Assembly: GCF_027942865.1 (NCBI RefSeq)
Contig: NC_134522.1
Coordinates: 10,622,349-10,686,348 of the forward strand
Direction: 5' to 3'
Length of the DNA: 64,000 bases
Source of the DNA: Odontesthes bonariensis
Lineage: Eukaryota; Chordata; Actinopteri; Atheriniformes; Atherinopsidae
In this document: positions 51,240 through 64,000 of the stretch, piece by piece
Numbering within the stretch: position 1 is the first letter of the stretch
How the letters are laid out: the number at the start of each line of letters is the position of its first letter
Notes under the pieces: model-generated
The model's input: only the letters and a program-made list of their open reading frames with translations
What the model was told of the DNA's origin: nothing
Database searches by the model: none
Translations under genes and position numbers: made by a program

Positions 51240-52320
51240 ATGAACTCATTTTTCTTTCCCTCTCAAACATTTCCACCATTTGCTGGATGTGGACATAATA
51301 AATCTTACACCTCTCATTACCAAACCTAATGAACAAATTTTTTCCTTAACTCTGAAAAGAGAGTGATAAAAGATCTCATAAAGTGTCTCTAACAGGCTGT
51401 CAGGCGTATCAAGTGTCCTTCATGCTCAGACTGGATCAAATAATAAAAGAAGAATTCATAAGTGTAACAATAATGCAGCACAGTATTAAAAGGAAACATT
51501 TTTAACAAGTCAGTCTGCTGACAGTTGAAGCCTCAAAATATTTTTTAATTAAGTTTGCAGAACATTTTTGCTGACTGATTTCAAGTCAAAGAGTATGTAT
51601 TGCCTCATTGATTCACACCACAAAATGTAGTTTAGCTATAAAACAACTAGATTAGGAAGTAGAGTGGCTGTCCTTCATTTAGAAGGTTGCTGGTTCATTC
51701 CTCAACTTCCTAAGTTTACATGTTGACATTCCACTAGCATGACAGGCACTACGCATTTCCAACAACATATTCCGAACTTATAAGGTGTTTAGGATAAAAA
51801 GTATCAGATAAGTCAAAGTGATATATTGCAAAATAAAAGTTAAGAATGACTGAAAACATCACTGAATCTAAATGTAACACAAAACTGTCCAAAAATAATA
51901 CCAAATGTATAATCAACGTACACAGAAACTGAGTGCCAGTGGCTCATTTAAAAATGCTTAAAAATTAAAAAAAAAAATCACATTTAAAAAAAAAATAAAT
52001 TTGTATAATTAATTAGTGATTTCTAATGTTTTCAGTGTTACTCATTTTGTTATTTTTGGGGAATCTTCTCCTTGTAACTGGTTACAATAAAGATATTAAA
52101 TGAATAATTTGTAAATATAATTCAGAAAAAAAGAAAAACTAAAATGAAAATGGAAACAAAAAGCTTCTGGGATATATGAATAAAATTATAAATCAATGAC
52201 ACAGGTGTTTTTTTAACACACATTGATATGTTTTTGCATTTTGTTTTACTGCATCCAGTAAAATATAAAGGCTGGAATAAAAGGCAATATGTCTCCCTGT
52301 GACCATATATGGTCTTAAAT
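51240..52320. other. intergenic, nothing specific seen
   Basis: AT-rich sequence with A/T runs near 51965-52000. No gene or repeat family was recognised. Confidence 0.4.
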
Positions 52321-52326
52321 GACACA

Positions 52327-52408
<82 letters not shown>
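52327..52408 (+). repeat. compound (CT)n(CA)n microsatellite
   Basis: About 8 CT units run into about 33 CA units, followed by an AAAAC-rich stretch to about 52435. The Val/Cys-repeat open frames over it are artefacts. Confidence 0.97.
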
Positions 52409-52412
<4 letters not shown>

Positions 52413-52566
52413 AAACAAAACAAATAAAAAATAATATGAATCACCACCACCCCTCCATCCTCCTCATAACTCTTTTTATGAAGCAAGAACAGTAAATTCT
52501 GTCCCCTGTTCATTTGCTATGTTTAGGAATGGATTTCTTAATGATTCACAGGAATTATTTCTGTAA

Positions 52567-52711
52567 ATGAGTTTGTTTCATGGACTGGCGGCCTTTCCAG
52601 GGTGTACCCCGCCTCTCACCCATTGACCGCTGGGATAGGCTCCAGCCCCCCCGCGACCCGACCGACGGATTCAGCGGTATAGAAAATGGATGGATGGATG
52701 AGTTTGTTTCA
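52567..52711 (+). mobile_element. 5'-truncated retroelement with 14-bp target duplication
   Basis: The element body at 52581-52697 starts within the family's 3' half (TGGACTGGCGGCCTTTCCAG) and ends in ATGGATGGATGG. It is flanked by exact copies of ATGAGTTTGTTTCA at 52567-52580 and 52698-52711. Truncation at the 5' end with a target duplication of this length is typical of insertion by LINE machinery, and the perfect repeats suggest a relatively recent event. Confidence 0.85.
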
Positions 52712-53262
52712 GTGTTCATATTTATCGTTGTATTAAACAAAACTGAATTTTTGTAAATCTACCTTTTAAAGAGCACAATATTCATACAATTCTATGTGGC
52801 GTTATTTTCATTGAAAAAGATAACAACACTTTTAACTCATTGAGATAAAAAAAATTAACTGGACCAGTAAAACTCACGAAAGGAGGCACATGAACATGCT
52901 TTTAGTAACTCTGTGCTATTTCTAGATACACATTTGGTAGCAAATAAGACTCTTGGATTTTGTGCATTCAGTGAAGACACTTAACAGGTTGGGTAGAATA
53001 ATAAGAGCCACACTCATCTTGTTATTGAAATATCCTTTTTTATTTATTTTACTATAAGAGATTTGTAGTATTTCTCTAAATGATTAAAATAGACAGCGAT
53101 TAGACATTCCTTGCCCTCTACGGTCATCTGCTCAAAACCACCTCAGGAAAAAATGCTGAGTGAGGGTACTCCTCATTTCTCAGGTGCTTCTGACTCATCT
53201 ATCCAGAAACAGTGAGTTTGCTAGGATATGTGTTTGTATTAATGAAAAAAAAATTTTTTTCA

Positions 53263-53545
53263 GGACGGCACGGTGCGGGTTAGCATTGTCACCTCACAGC
53301 AAGAGTCTCGCATTTCCATTTTCTCTTGTGGTACTCGGCCTTCCTCCCTTATTTTGCAAACAGGCATGTAAGATGAATTAGTGTTTTTAAGTTGAGTGTG
53401 CATGATCATTTGTCTCTGTGCTGGCCCTGTATTGGGCTGGCAGCCTCTCGGAGGTGTAACCTGCCTCTTGTCCAGTGGCAGCAGGGATAGGCTCCTACGC
53501 TCCAGCAACTCTGAATGGGATAAAGTTTGTATGGAAAATTAATGA
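53263..53545 (+). mobile_element. retroelement copy (ATGG-tail family), diverged
   Basis: The head GGCACGGTGCGGGTTAGCAT with TGTCACCTCACAGCAAGAGT matches the tRNA-like head of the family. Further on come TGGCCCTGTATTGGGCTGG and CAGCAGGGATAGGCTCCTAC. The B-box region and the tail are diverged. Confidence 0.6.
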
Positions 53546-53631
53546 ATGATTGATTTTGCTTCTTCCAATATGCACTTCATGTATTCCACCAAAAATTTAC
53601 CCATGTCCAACTGTAACATTTACTGCAAATT

Positions 53632-53670
53632 AACATTCTCTGAAACTCATTCAGAGTTTCAGAGAATGTT
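53632..53670. repeat. perfect 17-bp inverted repeat with 5-base loop
   Basis: AACATTCTCTGAAACTC (53632-53648), a 5-base spacer, then its exact reverse complement (53654-53670). Three more pairs follow after one mismatch. Confidence 0.9.
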
Positions 53671-54180
53671 CATTGATCAAAATATTGTCATGAAGAACAA
53701 CCGAACACTGCTTGGAGGAAAGCACAGGACGCAACACCACACAATCTAACATTTATCCGGGCAATCTCTGTACTTGTGTAAAGGTAAATGTATCTTATAC
53801 AAAGGATGAGCTGAATGCTCACTTTCAAAGATTATTAATGTATGATTTAGTTGACTGGTTTCTAATGCTGCTGATGTTTCTTGCACCATGCTTACTGGTT
53901 CACATGATGCAGTGTATTGTTTCTGAATCTTCTATACCTAATTTGTTGTTTGAAGAAAATAGTGTAATGAGGTATAATAAGATAAAAACTCACAGTTAGC
54001 TTGTAAAGTATAAATTTGACTACTAGGATACATATATTAGATTAGAACAATATTTATAAATATGTAATTATATTTTCTGTTCGTATAAATCTGTTTATTG
54101 CTGTTTGAAGCTTCTACATTTTGGTAAATATAATCATAGCAAATCAATGTGTTATGACATGTTGTAATTTACAAAAACTT

Positions 54181-54437
54181 CATCCATCCACCTATTTTCT
54201 ACACCTACTTCATCCTCTTCAGGGTCGCGGAGAGCTGGAGCCTATCCCAGATGCCATCGGGCGAGAGGAAGGGCTCACGCTGGAAAGGTCGCCAGTGTAT
54301 CTTATGACCAACAGAGACGAATGAGACAAATAGTCATGCACGCTCACACTAACTCCTGGGGGCAATTTAGAATCACAAATGAACCTAACATGTATGCTTT
54401 TTGATGATTGGAGAAAGCCGAAGTACCCAAAGAGAGC
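54181..54437 (-). mobile_element. retroelement copy (ATGG-tail family), minus
   Basis: CATCCATCCACCTATTTTCT at the left is the complement of the ATGG tail, followed by GAGCTGGAGCCTATCCCAGA, GGTCGCCAGTGTATCTTATG, CAAATGAACCTAACATGTAT and GTACCCAAAGAGAGC. The 5' head is lost on the right. It lies in the opposite orientation to the copy at 53263-53545. Confidence 0.7.
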
Positions 54438-54439
54438 AA

Positions 54440-57400
54440 TAAAAACGCCAAAATGCTAATGAAATTAATGGAATAAACATTTCTCTGTTAATTTGTCTGC
54501 TCAATTTGCAAAATTTTATTTATAGATCACAATAATTTAAAACAGCAAACTTTGAAGTATTGAATGAATAAGTTGAAAATACTTCAACAAAGTGTAAATG
54601 ATCTCAAATAAATTGAAATACATTGCATGGAAAAGAAAAACAAAAATTAATAATACAAAAAACAAGCTCCACTGAAACACGTGAAGTAAAACAGAGTTGT
54701 CAGGATTTGAAAAGAGCAGTTCCAATAATTAATTTGCTCTTAATCGCACAGGAAGATCTGGAAGTTCAGAGAAGCAGATTCACACTTTGTGTTATGTTGG
54801 AATCCGGCCATCAGGTGAAAAGAAGCTGGACGGAGGATTTGAGGAGCTGGATTTCAGAAATGTTGGTGCTGATGTGGTTTGCAAAAATAATTCTCTTTGA
54901 ACCGAAGCTAAAAACCTTAGATATGGTCCAAGTGTCAGTGCGTTGCATTTTTAACTGATTCCCATGTACTGTGAAAATAATAGAGTCAAGATATGAAGAA
55001 CAATTTGTATGAAGAAAGTGGATGAATATTCATGTGTCACTCCTTCGAGTGGTATTTGACTAATGTGTCATGGTGCATTTCCTCTGTGACATCCGGATTT
55101 TAGGCATTTTCCTCAGTTCTCCAGGCAATGATACTCCTTTGTTTTTTTTTGTGCGGCTGAGCTGCCTTTGTGCAGATTAACACAGTCAGAGAATGGTATC
55201 TTTGACAGTTATTGCTCCTATCTCACACACCACACGAGTATTAGGAGTTGGATGTGAAACTCAACACAATGAATTCAGGTAAGGTTGTGCATTTCTCAGT
55301 CTTGTTGATATGATGTGCCTATTCAGCAAAGTCCATGAGAGGAACATCATAAACTTTCATTTGTTTTTTTTTCTATATAGCAGAGAAAGCTCCAAAATAA
55401 TTTCACAAGAGAGTACAAGCAAACAAACACAAGAGGGGCACAACTTGCTACATTTCCTTTGTGTCCTCTTTACACAGGAAGTTAATTACACCATTTGAAT
55501 CAGTAAAACTGCCACATTGCTGCTCTTTGATCATCAAACATGCTGACTGAGGCACGTCTGAAACAGATGACGGCTGGTCGTTATCAGGCTCAAAGCCCCA
55601 GGATCCATTTGCAGTGCTGGCATCTCAAGCACCTCATGTTCATCCTCTGAAGAAGGTGAGACAATCCATTAAGTGAAAGGCATAAACACTCAACTCTGGG
55701 AACCCGATTGTTGGCGCTGTCCCCCATCCAGCACACCTGACAGCAGCAGACTGTGGGTTTTATACACGACAATTCAAGTCCTGAGATGGAACATTGAGAA
55801 AGAGAAAACAAAAGAAAATTATGAGCAGATGGTAATTTGCATGTCGTAATACATCAGCACAAGTTTTATAGAACTCACACAAGTTCATTTGGGAAGATTT
55901 AAAGCTGAGCTAGCTTTAATTACCGTGCACTGTTTTTAACCTGTGAGTATAGTCTCACCCCAGAACATATAAAATCTATGTTGGTCCATAGCTAACAAGT
56001 TTTCAATTGAAAAAAAACATATAGGCTGTTTGGTCATACCCTCAAATAAGACCCATAATGATGTTCTGTACAGTACCACTCCTACTAAAAAACAGGGGGA
56101 AATGAGACTGATATCATTCTCCAGTGTTTCCTTTAACATACTTAAACTCTTCAAAGGGAATTTTGATTGTTTGTTAGGCACGTTGCATTCGCTCGTGATG
56201 CTGTTCACAACCAACATATGAGAACTGTTCATGGACAGCATTTTGCTGGTTGCCTTGGTAACACATACTCACAACAATTCATAATGGAATTTTTGTCATT
56301 TAAGGTCAGAAATCAAAAACTACTTAGGTGGTTTCAGAAAATTATCATGATTGGGGCTAAAATACCGTCTTCATCACCTTCATGGACGCCATTTTTACTC
56401 TTTTTACACTACTTTTACAACTGATTTATAATCATAACATTCCTATATGTTTCATCATGTGAAACTATCACATGCTGAAAACTGTAAGATCACCATATTC
56501 TCAGGGCTCCAAAAAAAAATACATGCCTACATTTCCAATGCAAATCATAGCACGTCTACATTTTGCAGTATATAAAACCGTCACAAAAGGCACATTTGAC
56601 CACAATAAGATATTCAAAAAGGCTTAAGTAAGCAGGGGTGATGTTGGATGACAGCACACTGAGCACTGTTGCACCACAGAAGCAAACTGTAGCCCACCCA
56701 ACACAATATTGTCCAAGAAATTCTCACTTCTGTACTGTGCTGTCACTTGATGTTGGTTAGGGCTACAGTACCAATACATGCAAAAAGGAAGTCATTAACA
56801 TATGCATTGCTTGAGCTGTGGATGGAAATAAGATAGTTAGGTTATAGTTATTACAAAAAGTAAACAAATGGTTAAAGGTTGGCATCACCTTGCCTGAATT
56901 CTGCCCCTTTACAGAATCAACAGGGAAAATTTCTGTCTGTATTGTCACTCCTACATTCATAGGACAAACATGCCTATTACACACTTTCTCGTGAGACTGA
57001 ACTACTGCAGTCGATAAAAGATGGTTTCAAGTTGTTAGTCTGAAAAAAAACAACATTCTTCTCCTCGTGATTCTTTAAATTAGAGATATTAGCAATTATT
57101 TATGCACATACCTATTTACTGTAGGTATGTCAAAATCTTTCTGAGGGCAATAATTACTGCCTAATTTCTGTAAAACAGAATTAATTAAATGTCTCAGGTC
57201 TTGTACACAAATGAGGATGAAAACATAGGTGATTCAGAGATATTTGGTCATTTAACAGGACAATTTCCTAAGATGCAATTCCTTAGCCCCACAAACACCA
57301 CAACATAATACTTATAATGGCTATAATAATGATTTTCTTTAAGCAAGCTGGTGTAAATGTATTTACTATGTGCTTATTACGAGCACGTTCAGTCCGCTAT

Positions 57401-60400
57401 TACTGACTACAGACAGTGTTGTCGTGTGTGTTGTGTGAGAAATCCCAACATACTGTGGACTTTGCAGCTTGAATCCTAATTGTCTTATTTAGTTTAATTT
57501 ATGAACATCCCTTTAACTTCATTGTATGCTGATATGGCAGAATCACCAAGTATTGCTGAACTTAAAACTATAACTATAACTTAAAAAATATTTGCTACAA
57601 GGCTGCTTTAAGTATCTTACAGGCTGTAATAATAACTGTAATCTAATAACAGGAAAGGGAAAGGTTTTACAGTTAGTATCAATCAGGGTCCCTAACTTTT
57701 TTGAATAAGTAAACCAAATAAGAATGATAAGATTATCTGTTTATTTACCAGGTCAATGAATTCTCATGTACTGTAAGATCTGGCAAAATGTGATGAACAA
57801 ACCGTATTATTGCCATATGTGTGTCATATACCAGTGCTCCTACATCAGAGAGGGTAGAAGAGTTCTGCTTGAGACACATTTAGTCGTTAATAGCTCTCAA
57901 GAATTGTTTAATTTCAATTGGCTGTGGCATTCCTTTATCATTTTCTCTCAGGAAAATACACGAGGTTTCTATTGTCAGTGTGTGAGTTAATGAGCTACTC
58001 TGTGGTACATCTTCTGCTACACAAATGTGCAATGATGTTGAAAGAGAATTCACAATTGACATCTGTTGTCCATTCATAATCAGTTCATCATGATCACAAG
58101 CACAGTCCTTAAAAATTACCAAAATAAAAAGCCAGGAAGAATGTTTGTAGTCCTTTATTTGACTTATCGTACAGATCATTTGTTTTTACATGGAGCCAGG
58201 GCTGGAGTAAAGTATCTGGGAAGAAAAGAAAAATTCTATCTGAGCTCTCAACCTTTACCACCTGGTCAGTCTCCTCATCTTTACGCTCACTCGGCTGTTT
58301 TTATAAGCTCAACATTCAGCAAAGTCAAGAACCATGACGCTCACTTGGTCTTCACGGAGATGACACTGAACTGGCTGCTGTTCATCTGCAGCACTTTAAA
58401 CCTACTTTAAACCTACTACCGCCACATTGTTAGAACTGCGCTGTCAGCGTCTTCCTCAGCAAAGCTCTGCTGCATGTTGTGTTTTGTGCAACAAAACGAG
58501 AACAGAAGATAAATTAAATACTCATCTATTTAGTTCTATCAGAGCCATGAGAGATCATAACTAGAATCAGATAGTTCAAATGAATCAGACAGTTTGCGTA
58601 ACTCATTGCTGTCTTGACAAAAAATACTCCAGATGCAGACTGATATGGCATAAAAACAAAAGAAAAGTTTACTCTTAATACCTACCTCCTCCCATGGCTA
58701 ATGCAGTTTAAGGAAACAGTGTTAAATAGAGACAAGAAAGTAATGGATTCTGCATTTTCCCTGTGTTTTCATGTGTTGTGATAGAACAACCCTACATACA
58801 GCTGATAAGGAAGTTAAGTAGCTGGAAAACTAACTGTATAACAACTTAAACAACACGGTCATGACATTTGATTGTTGGATTTATGCAAATAATTCATATG
58901 AACCAACCTAACAGGTGTAAAAAGTGATACTGAGAAATTTATATTTACAAGACTTGCACAATTTAAAATTAGGTGTCAAATGAACATTAGAAAATTTAGC
59001 ATGAATTCTATAAGACAAAAATTCTAAATGGAAAATATGATCATTGAGATCAAATGATCCAATTTAATTGAGATATCGTTAAATCTTTAAGTAGTCCTTC
59101 ATTTTTTAGATGCTGTGAAATGCTTCTCATTGGCGTTCATTCGTCATCAAAATGAACTCAACTGAATATTTGCTGACATACTTTTTCTTCCCTTAACATA
59201 CTTGATGCAAAAAGACTAAGCTTAGTTTTTGGCTTGGACACACTTCATGAGAAAGCAGACAAAGATAGTCTCATTCTTTTTTTTTGTGATAAAGATGAAC
59301 AGTTTTGACAGAAGCTGAAGATACTCAGAGATGCTGCAGAGATGTCTCTTCTCCGCTTCAACTCCACTGAAAGATGCTGTTAAGCTGCAGCTCCTCTGTT
59401 GCTTCCTTGTTTAAACCGCAGACGCTGGTGTTTTTGTTAGCCAGCTCGCAGCTCACTGGGCTCCTCTCATGCAGATGGCAGGTTGATGTGAACAATACTC
59501 ATTGAGGCTCTGTCCCACTGAGAGAACTCGTGGCCTCTTCGTGTGGATTTGCTCCGGTTCACACAGCACTTTTCCATGTGAATACAGGAACACTTTTGAT
59601 TTCACCACCAATGAGCCTTAACTTTGCTTATCCTTTTTGAGTTATTTTAATCAAGGTACTTTCCCATGTTCCACATGTCACCACCCCCCCTCCAAAAAAG
59701 AGAGATACTGTTACTATCTGGAGGATTCTTGCTCTTTTTGGCGTGATGTTTGCTGCAGACTGTGTATCTTTTGCCTAAGCTTAAAAAGTGGTCCAAAATT
59801 CTGGCAAATTATAGATTTATTTCCTCCTTAACTCTCCTCCATCATGCTTAGCATCTCTCCACCCCCTGCTGCTAAATCTTTCTAACCCAATGAGGCCCCC
59901 TGCAGGCTCAAGCTCACTGTTGCCAATCTGAGAAGGTGAGTTAAGATGGTAGGTTTTGCTTTGACGTCATTTGACCCATTTTGCAGTGCTTTGCGTCCTT
60001 CTCTGCTTGACAAGATGATGGTGCTTAGGCATTTTGCAGGCTGGAATGTGAGTCTACATAACTGTGCGACGTAATATACATGTAAATGATACACGCGAGT
60101 AGATTCTAGGTGTTAAATGTGATATAAACCTCTACAATATTTATTTTTATTTTTAAGGAAGGCCACCAGGTACCACAGATATCCTGTTTGATTTTGTCGG
60201 GTGCCCTAAGATGGCAGTTTTGTTATTGTTGTTGTTGGATATGATTTTTTTTAAACAATTGTTTTTCCATCATTATTAATTAATATATTGATTTCTTATT
60301 GTTGAGCAGATGGGACTCAGTCTTTTTTGTTGTAAGGGGCACTGACTGTGCGGAGACTATGTTTTAGAGAATGTCACTTCACCTCCATTGTTCACTTTCA

Positions 60401-63400
60401 CCGAAGTGAATACATTTGAAACATGTTCGTCTGCCTATCCAAACGCGCCACACCGTGGAGAAACACAGTCTCTCTTCCTTTGCTCCTCCCTGGCTTATTT
60501 CTCAGTGTGCAGAAACCAGTTAAACTCCACTAATTGCCTGCGGACCGTTCACATCCTGTCTGCCTTGTTTTGAAGAGCAATATGATTATGCTCTCAAGAT
60601 CCATAACAATGTCATAAACCGCAATCAAGCACTCAAAAGACAGTCAAGTTTGCTGGGATGCGCGTTCATTAAAGAGGAAAAACAACATGTGAGTTTCAGC
60701 AGTTGGAATTCAGTTGCGGTAATTTGTAGTGATGGAATCAGACAAAGTTGGACGTTTTCAGGTGAAATCCGCACCACGCCAACTAAAGACCTCTGCTTCC
60801 ATCTTGTGGCAACCGTGTGCAACAATTTCTGCTCTGCCTCCCCCTCCCTCCATCACTCCCCTCTCTCTTTAATATCGGTACTGTGGCGAATCTAATCTGG
60901 ATCTTCTTTAAGGCAATAAAACCCCGATAGCTTCCTTTAAATGAAAAGCACCGCTTATTATAGCTTTGAAATCCTCGTTTATTTGGCGATGTGCATGATA
61001 GAAAAATGATTTATGTCGAGGTTCAAACGGGCAGGATGACGAAGATCCACTGTGTCCCAAGTGCATATTTCCTCAAGTATTGTATTCCAAGGTATATAAT
61101 AGCGTTATCCACGCAGGTTGAACTGCGCTGCACGCCAAGATGCTTGTTTTATTGTCGCACTGCTGTATCCCTTCAAGCAACCAAAAGCAATTTCCGATAG
61201 ATCTGACCCTATCGCAACGCTGGTAGTGGATTAGTGTTGTTTTTCTGGCGTGTTAATGACAACGCAAAGGTGCAAAACGAATGCTGTTCACCAAAATTTT
61301 TTTATCAAACACGCTTTTACACAGCTAAAGTTTATATTTTGATTTAGTTTTATCATACAACACAGTTTGGCTCAATGACCAAAGATCAAATTAAGATTAA
61401 AATGCTTCGGTATTATTTGTATCTTGTCTTTGATGTTTAAAAAAATAAAAATAAAAAACTGATGGAAAAGAGAGAGAAAACGCTAGAATATGAAAAAATC
61501 TAAATACCTAATAAAATATTTACAATTACAAGCACTGTTCATGTCATCATTTCAAGTCTTTCCAAGGGCACTGCATCTGAACGCATCACTCCACGAAACA
61601 CCTGCCAGAACACCCCGATTCTGTTCCCATGGAAAACATCTGCATTTTCCAGATCACTGGATCCACAATAAAATCTAGATGCAAATGAAAGCTTGTGCAG
61701 TTACCTCTTAACATTAATCAGTTTTTCTGTAATTGCAACCAGCGTGAATTTAGCCTCATAACTTAGCAACACAGAGCTGGCGTAAAATCCCAACATTTAA
61801 CAGCTCGCTCGGTTTTACACCTTATACATGGAAAGTCCTCAGTTAGGGTAAATACTGTCAAATATATGTCCTTGTGTTAATTTTAGGATTAGGCCTACGC
61901 ATGCCAGCAGGACTCAAAGCAAACAAGGAAGAACTCTGTCTGCAATTAAAAATAGTTTTTGCGCTCTGACGAGCCACTTTTTTGGTCAGACAATAATCAG
62001 CCTTTCACTTCGGAGAACGGGGGGATAGAGCGAAAAGAGAAATGAGAAGGCTGTTGTTGGCATAGCTCTATCAAGGAAGAAGGACTCCCTGTTATGTGTG
62101 AATGGGGCTTCTTTTTTTGACCAGAATAGATATAGCACGAATTTTTAATTCGTTTTTCTTTGAGAGACAACAATGCTTTATTTGAAAGCTTGATACAATT
62201 TGGGGTTTGTAAGAGATCCTTTTCTCCTTTTCCGAGCCCAGCTGCCCATATGGGACGCAACGTGTGCAGCAAAGATCACAATGGCACCAAGTGAAAGACA
62301 AGACAAAAAGCCCAAGGATTCATCTCCCTGACTCTGAACAGCACCAAGAAACTCTGTCTATCTCCACTGTCTGCATCTCCACTCCTGCTGCTCGTTAACA
62401 TGCACGCCTCCAACATCCAGTAAAACCAGGCCTGGGCTTTTGTCCTTCCAATTCCTTGTGTACTGTATTATACATTGATGGAGTAGCAAAACTTCCTCAT
62501 CAAATCCCACAAAAAAAGTCAGTGTGTGTCTTTTACTTATGACCTTTGAAATAATGATATTCTTGGACTCGAAAAAAAGGATTTTTTTTTATTCTGTCCT
62601 TTCATCAGTTCCTTAGGAATTCCCCAAACACGCATATCATTTTCTCCTTGCATTGGGTTAAACATGGGATACGAGATTATCGTAACGCTGCAATGGTGTT
62701 TTTGTCTCTCTTTTTTTTCTGTTGATAAAATATTTTTAAAAAAGCAAACTATGACAAAGTTGCTGATTTATTTGACCTACAAGCTCAACCAGTGTTGAAA
62801 CAGAAAGCCTTTCTGTCAGGGACAAATTGAGTCTGTGTCGTCCACAAAAGCAGTAGCCCCCTGAGACTCAATTCTGTAAATAATTAGCAAATCTGCCCAA
62901 TTTAGCTGTTTGTTCAGTGATGATAGGGGCGACTCTAACATCTGCTGTGAGAATTCTGTCCCGGGACAAACAAAATGCATAGATTTTTCTACCAGGCTAT
63001 CATATTTACCCAAGATATTGACGGAGTCTGATAATCCGCAGTGCGCTCTGCGGATCACAGAGGAGCCATTTGTCCATTTGTGCTTGTTTTGGTCCCATAA
63101 TAAAGAAAGCAGCGCCTAATGGTCTAAAACACATCCTAATGCGTCATATGATCGTGTGAAAATAACTTTAGGAGGCGGTTAAAGCCGGGCGAATTTTAGC
63201 CGAACGTTGGCTGCGGTTAAACAAAGAAGGCTGGTGAGTCATTGATTGTTCCCGTTCCGTTTGCAATTTGGCGCTTAATAAGATAACAAAACATTTATTG
63301 CATTTGACGATGCCTCTCCTCCACAGTCTGCCACTTTGCACCCAAAGCCGGGAGTGGTTGGGCATGTCGACAAAAAGGAGTGCTTTTGACTCAAAAGCTT

Positions 63401-64000
63401 CTTGTGTTGAGAAGCCCACTTATATTAAGTGAGTGGATTTTAGTCCCATTTCACAAGTGACTTTAGGCTCTTTAGCAGTGAGGTGTTCGGACAGAGGAAA
63501 AATATTCTCCGGATTAAATCTGACTAAAAAGAAAAGACTGAAGTACGCTGGAGGTTTATTCCCATGCTCAGCTCCATTTCTCGCCACAATCTAGTGTTTG
63601 GCTCTTCGCCTTTCATTTAGGTGTTAAGCGATGTCTCCCAAATCAGATCGATAGGACACGTATGAATCAAAGCCTCGTTTCAGAAACACAGCATTTTATT
63701 AAAAAAAAAAAAAAAAAACGTATTTAAAATTAGGATATTTAGCAATCACCGCGCGACTACACTGTTTATTTTTATACATATTTTACATGTCTTGTAAATT
63801 TCCTTTCCTCATTTATCTCTCTTAAATTGGGAAATGTCTCTGGCCAATCAACATCCTCATCCAACCGGTTTCGCAACCACCTGCCCACAAGATATTTACA
63901 AGAAATAAAAACAAAAGGGAAAAAGTTGAAAACTTGCCAGTTTTTATTCATGGCCATAAATATTTTTTTTTCGGTCCATAAAAGAAGCAAGAAATTAAAA
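54440..64000. other. distal gene-free interval toward the expected nkx2.2 side
   Basis: No exon, RNA gene or transposon is supported. It holds an X-box-like palindrome at 56249-56262, a 9-bp hairpin at 57106-57130 and an A run near 63701-63718. In the vertebrate gene order nkx2.2 would lie to the right. The TTTATT-rich end (about 63760-63780) could in principle be the 3' end of a minus-strand transcript, but nothing confirms this. Confidence 0.35.

Noticed and set aside
52122-52513. Minus-strand open frames with long Val/Cys repeats
   Set aside because: They translate the CT/CA microsatellite.
63700-64000. 3' UTR of a minus-strand nkx2.2 gene
   Set aside because: Gene order makes it conceivable and TTTATT motifs occur, but there is no coding sequence in the window to support it.

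Overview
The window looks like a stretch of a ray-finned (teleost) fish chromosome. It is AT-rich, the genes are split by GT-AG introns, the repeats are of kinds common in teleosts (non-LTR retrotransposons, tRNA-headed elements ending in ATGG repeats, Tc1-like DNA transposons with long inverted repeats), and the two recognisable genes belong to the vertebrate KIZ - (XRN2) - NKX2-4 - NKX2-2 - PAX1 - FOXA2 neighbourhood. No bacterial, plasmid or phage feature is present. Species and ohnolog (nkx2.4a or nkx2.4b) cannot be decided from the sequence alone.

Layout. (1) 1-11,342: the 3' part of a plus-strand gene that I read as kiz (kizuna, a centrosomal protein). Six exons (1423-1576, 2016-2078, 3381-3503, 6784-6901, 10359-10399, 11087-11190) join in one open frame with compatible phases and give the last 200 residues and the stop. 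The upstream exons lie left of the window. (2) About 11.3-38.3 kb: a 27-kb tail-to-tail interval without a confident gene. It holds isolated repeats up to 23.8 kb, a truncated LINE with a (AAT)n tract (23.8-25.1 kb), a degenerate second LINE (27.5-28.85 kb), a 608-bp inverted-repeat element (29.07-29.68 kb), and a Tc1-like transposon invaded by two retroelement copies (29.83-31.16 kb). (3) 38.98-40.55 kb: a complete two-exon, minus-strand NK2-class homeobox gene, nkx2.4, encoding 352 residues, with promoter-like GC and CCAAT boxes upstream. (4) 40.8-64 kb: a gene-free interval upstream of nkx2.4. It contains five further transposon or retroelement fragments (50-54.4 kb), a long CT/CA microsatellite, and many unique stretches that may be regulatory.

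How it fits together. Nkx2.4 is a developmental transcription factor (ventral forebrain and hypothalamus, thyroid), while kizuna is a housekeeping centrosome factor. A broadly used gene beside a homeobox gene with large gene-poor flanks is the usual form of a genomic regulatory block, in which enhancers of the homeobox gene can lie in the flanks and in the introns of the neighbour. This is inference, because no conservation data were available. In mammals XRN2 lies between KIZ and NKX2-4; I see no XRN2 coding sequence here. I found no new multi-gene system. The observations most worth checking are the kiz polyglutamate tract, the missing xrn2, the nested transposon cluster, a homeodomain-site cluster at 31.86-31.93 kb, and an unexplained exon-like block at 25.70-25.85 kb.
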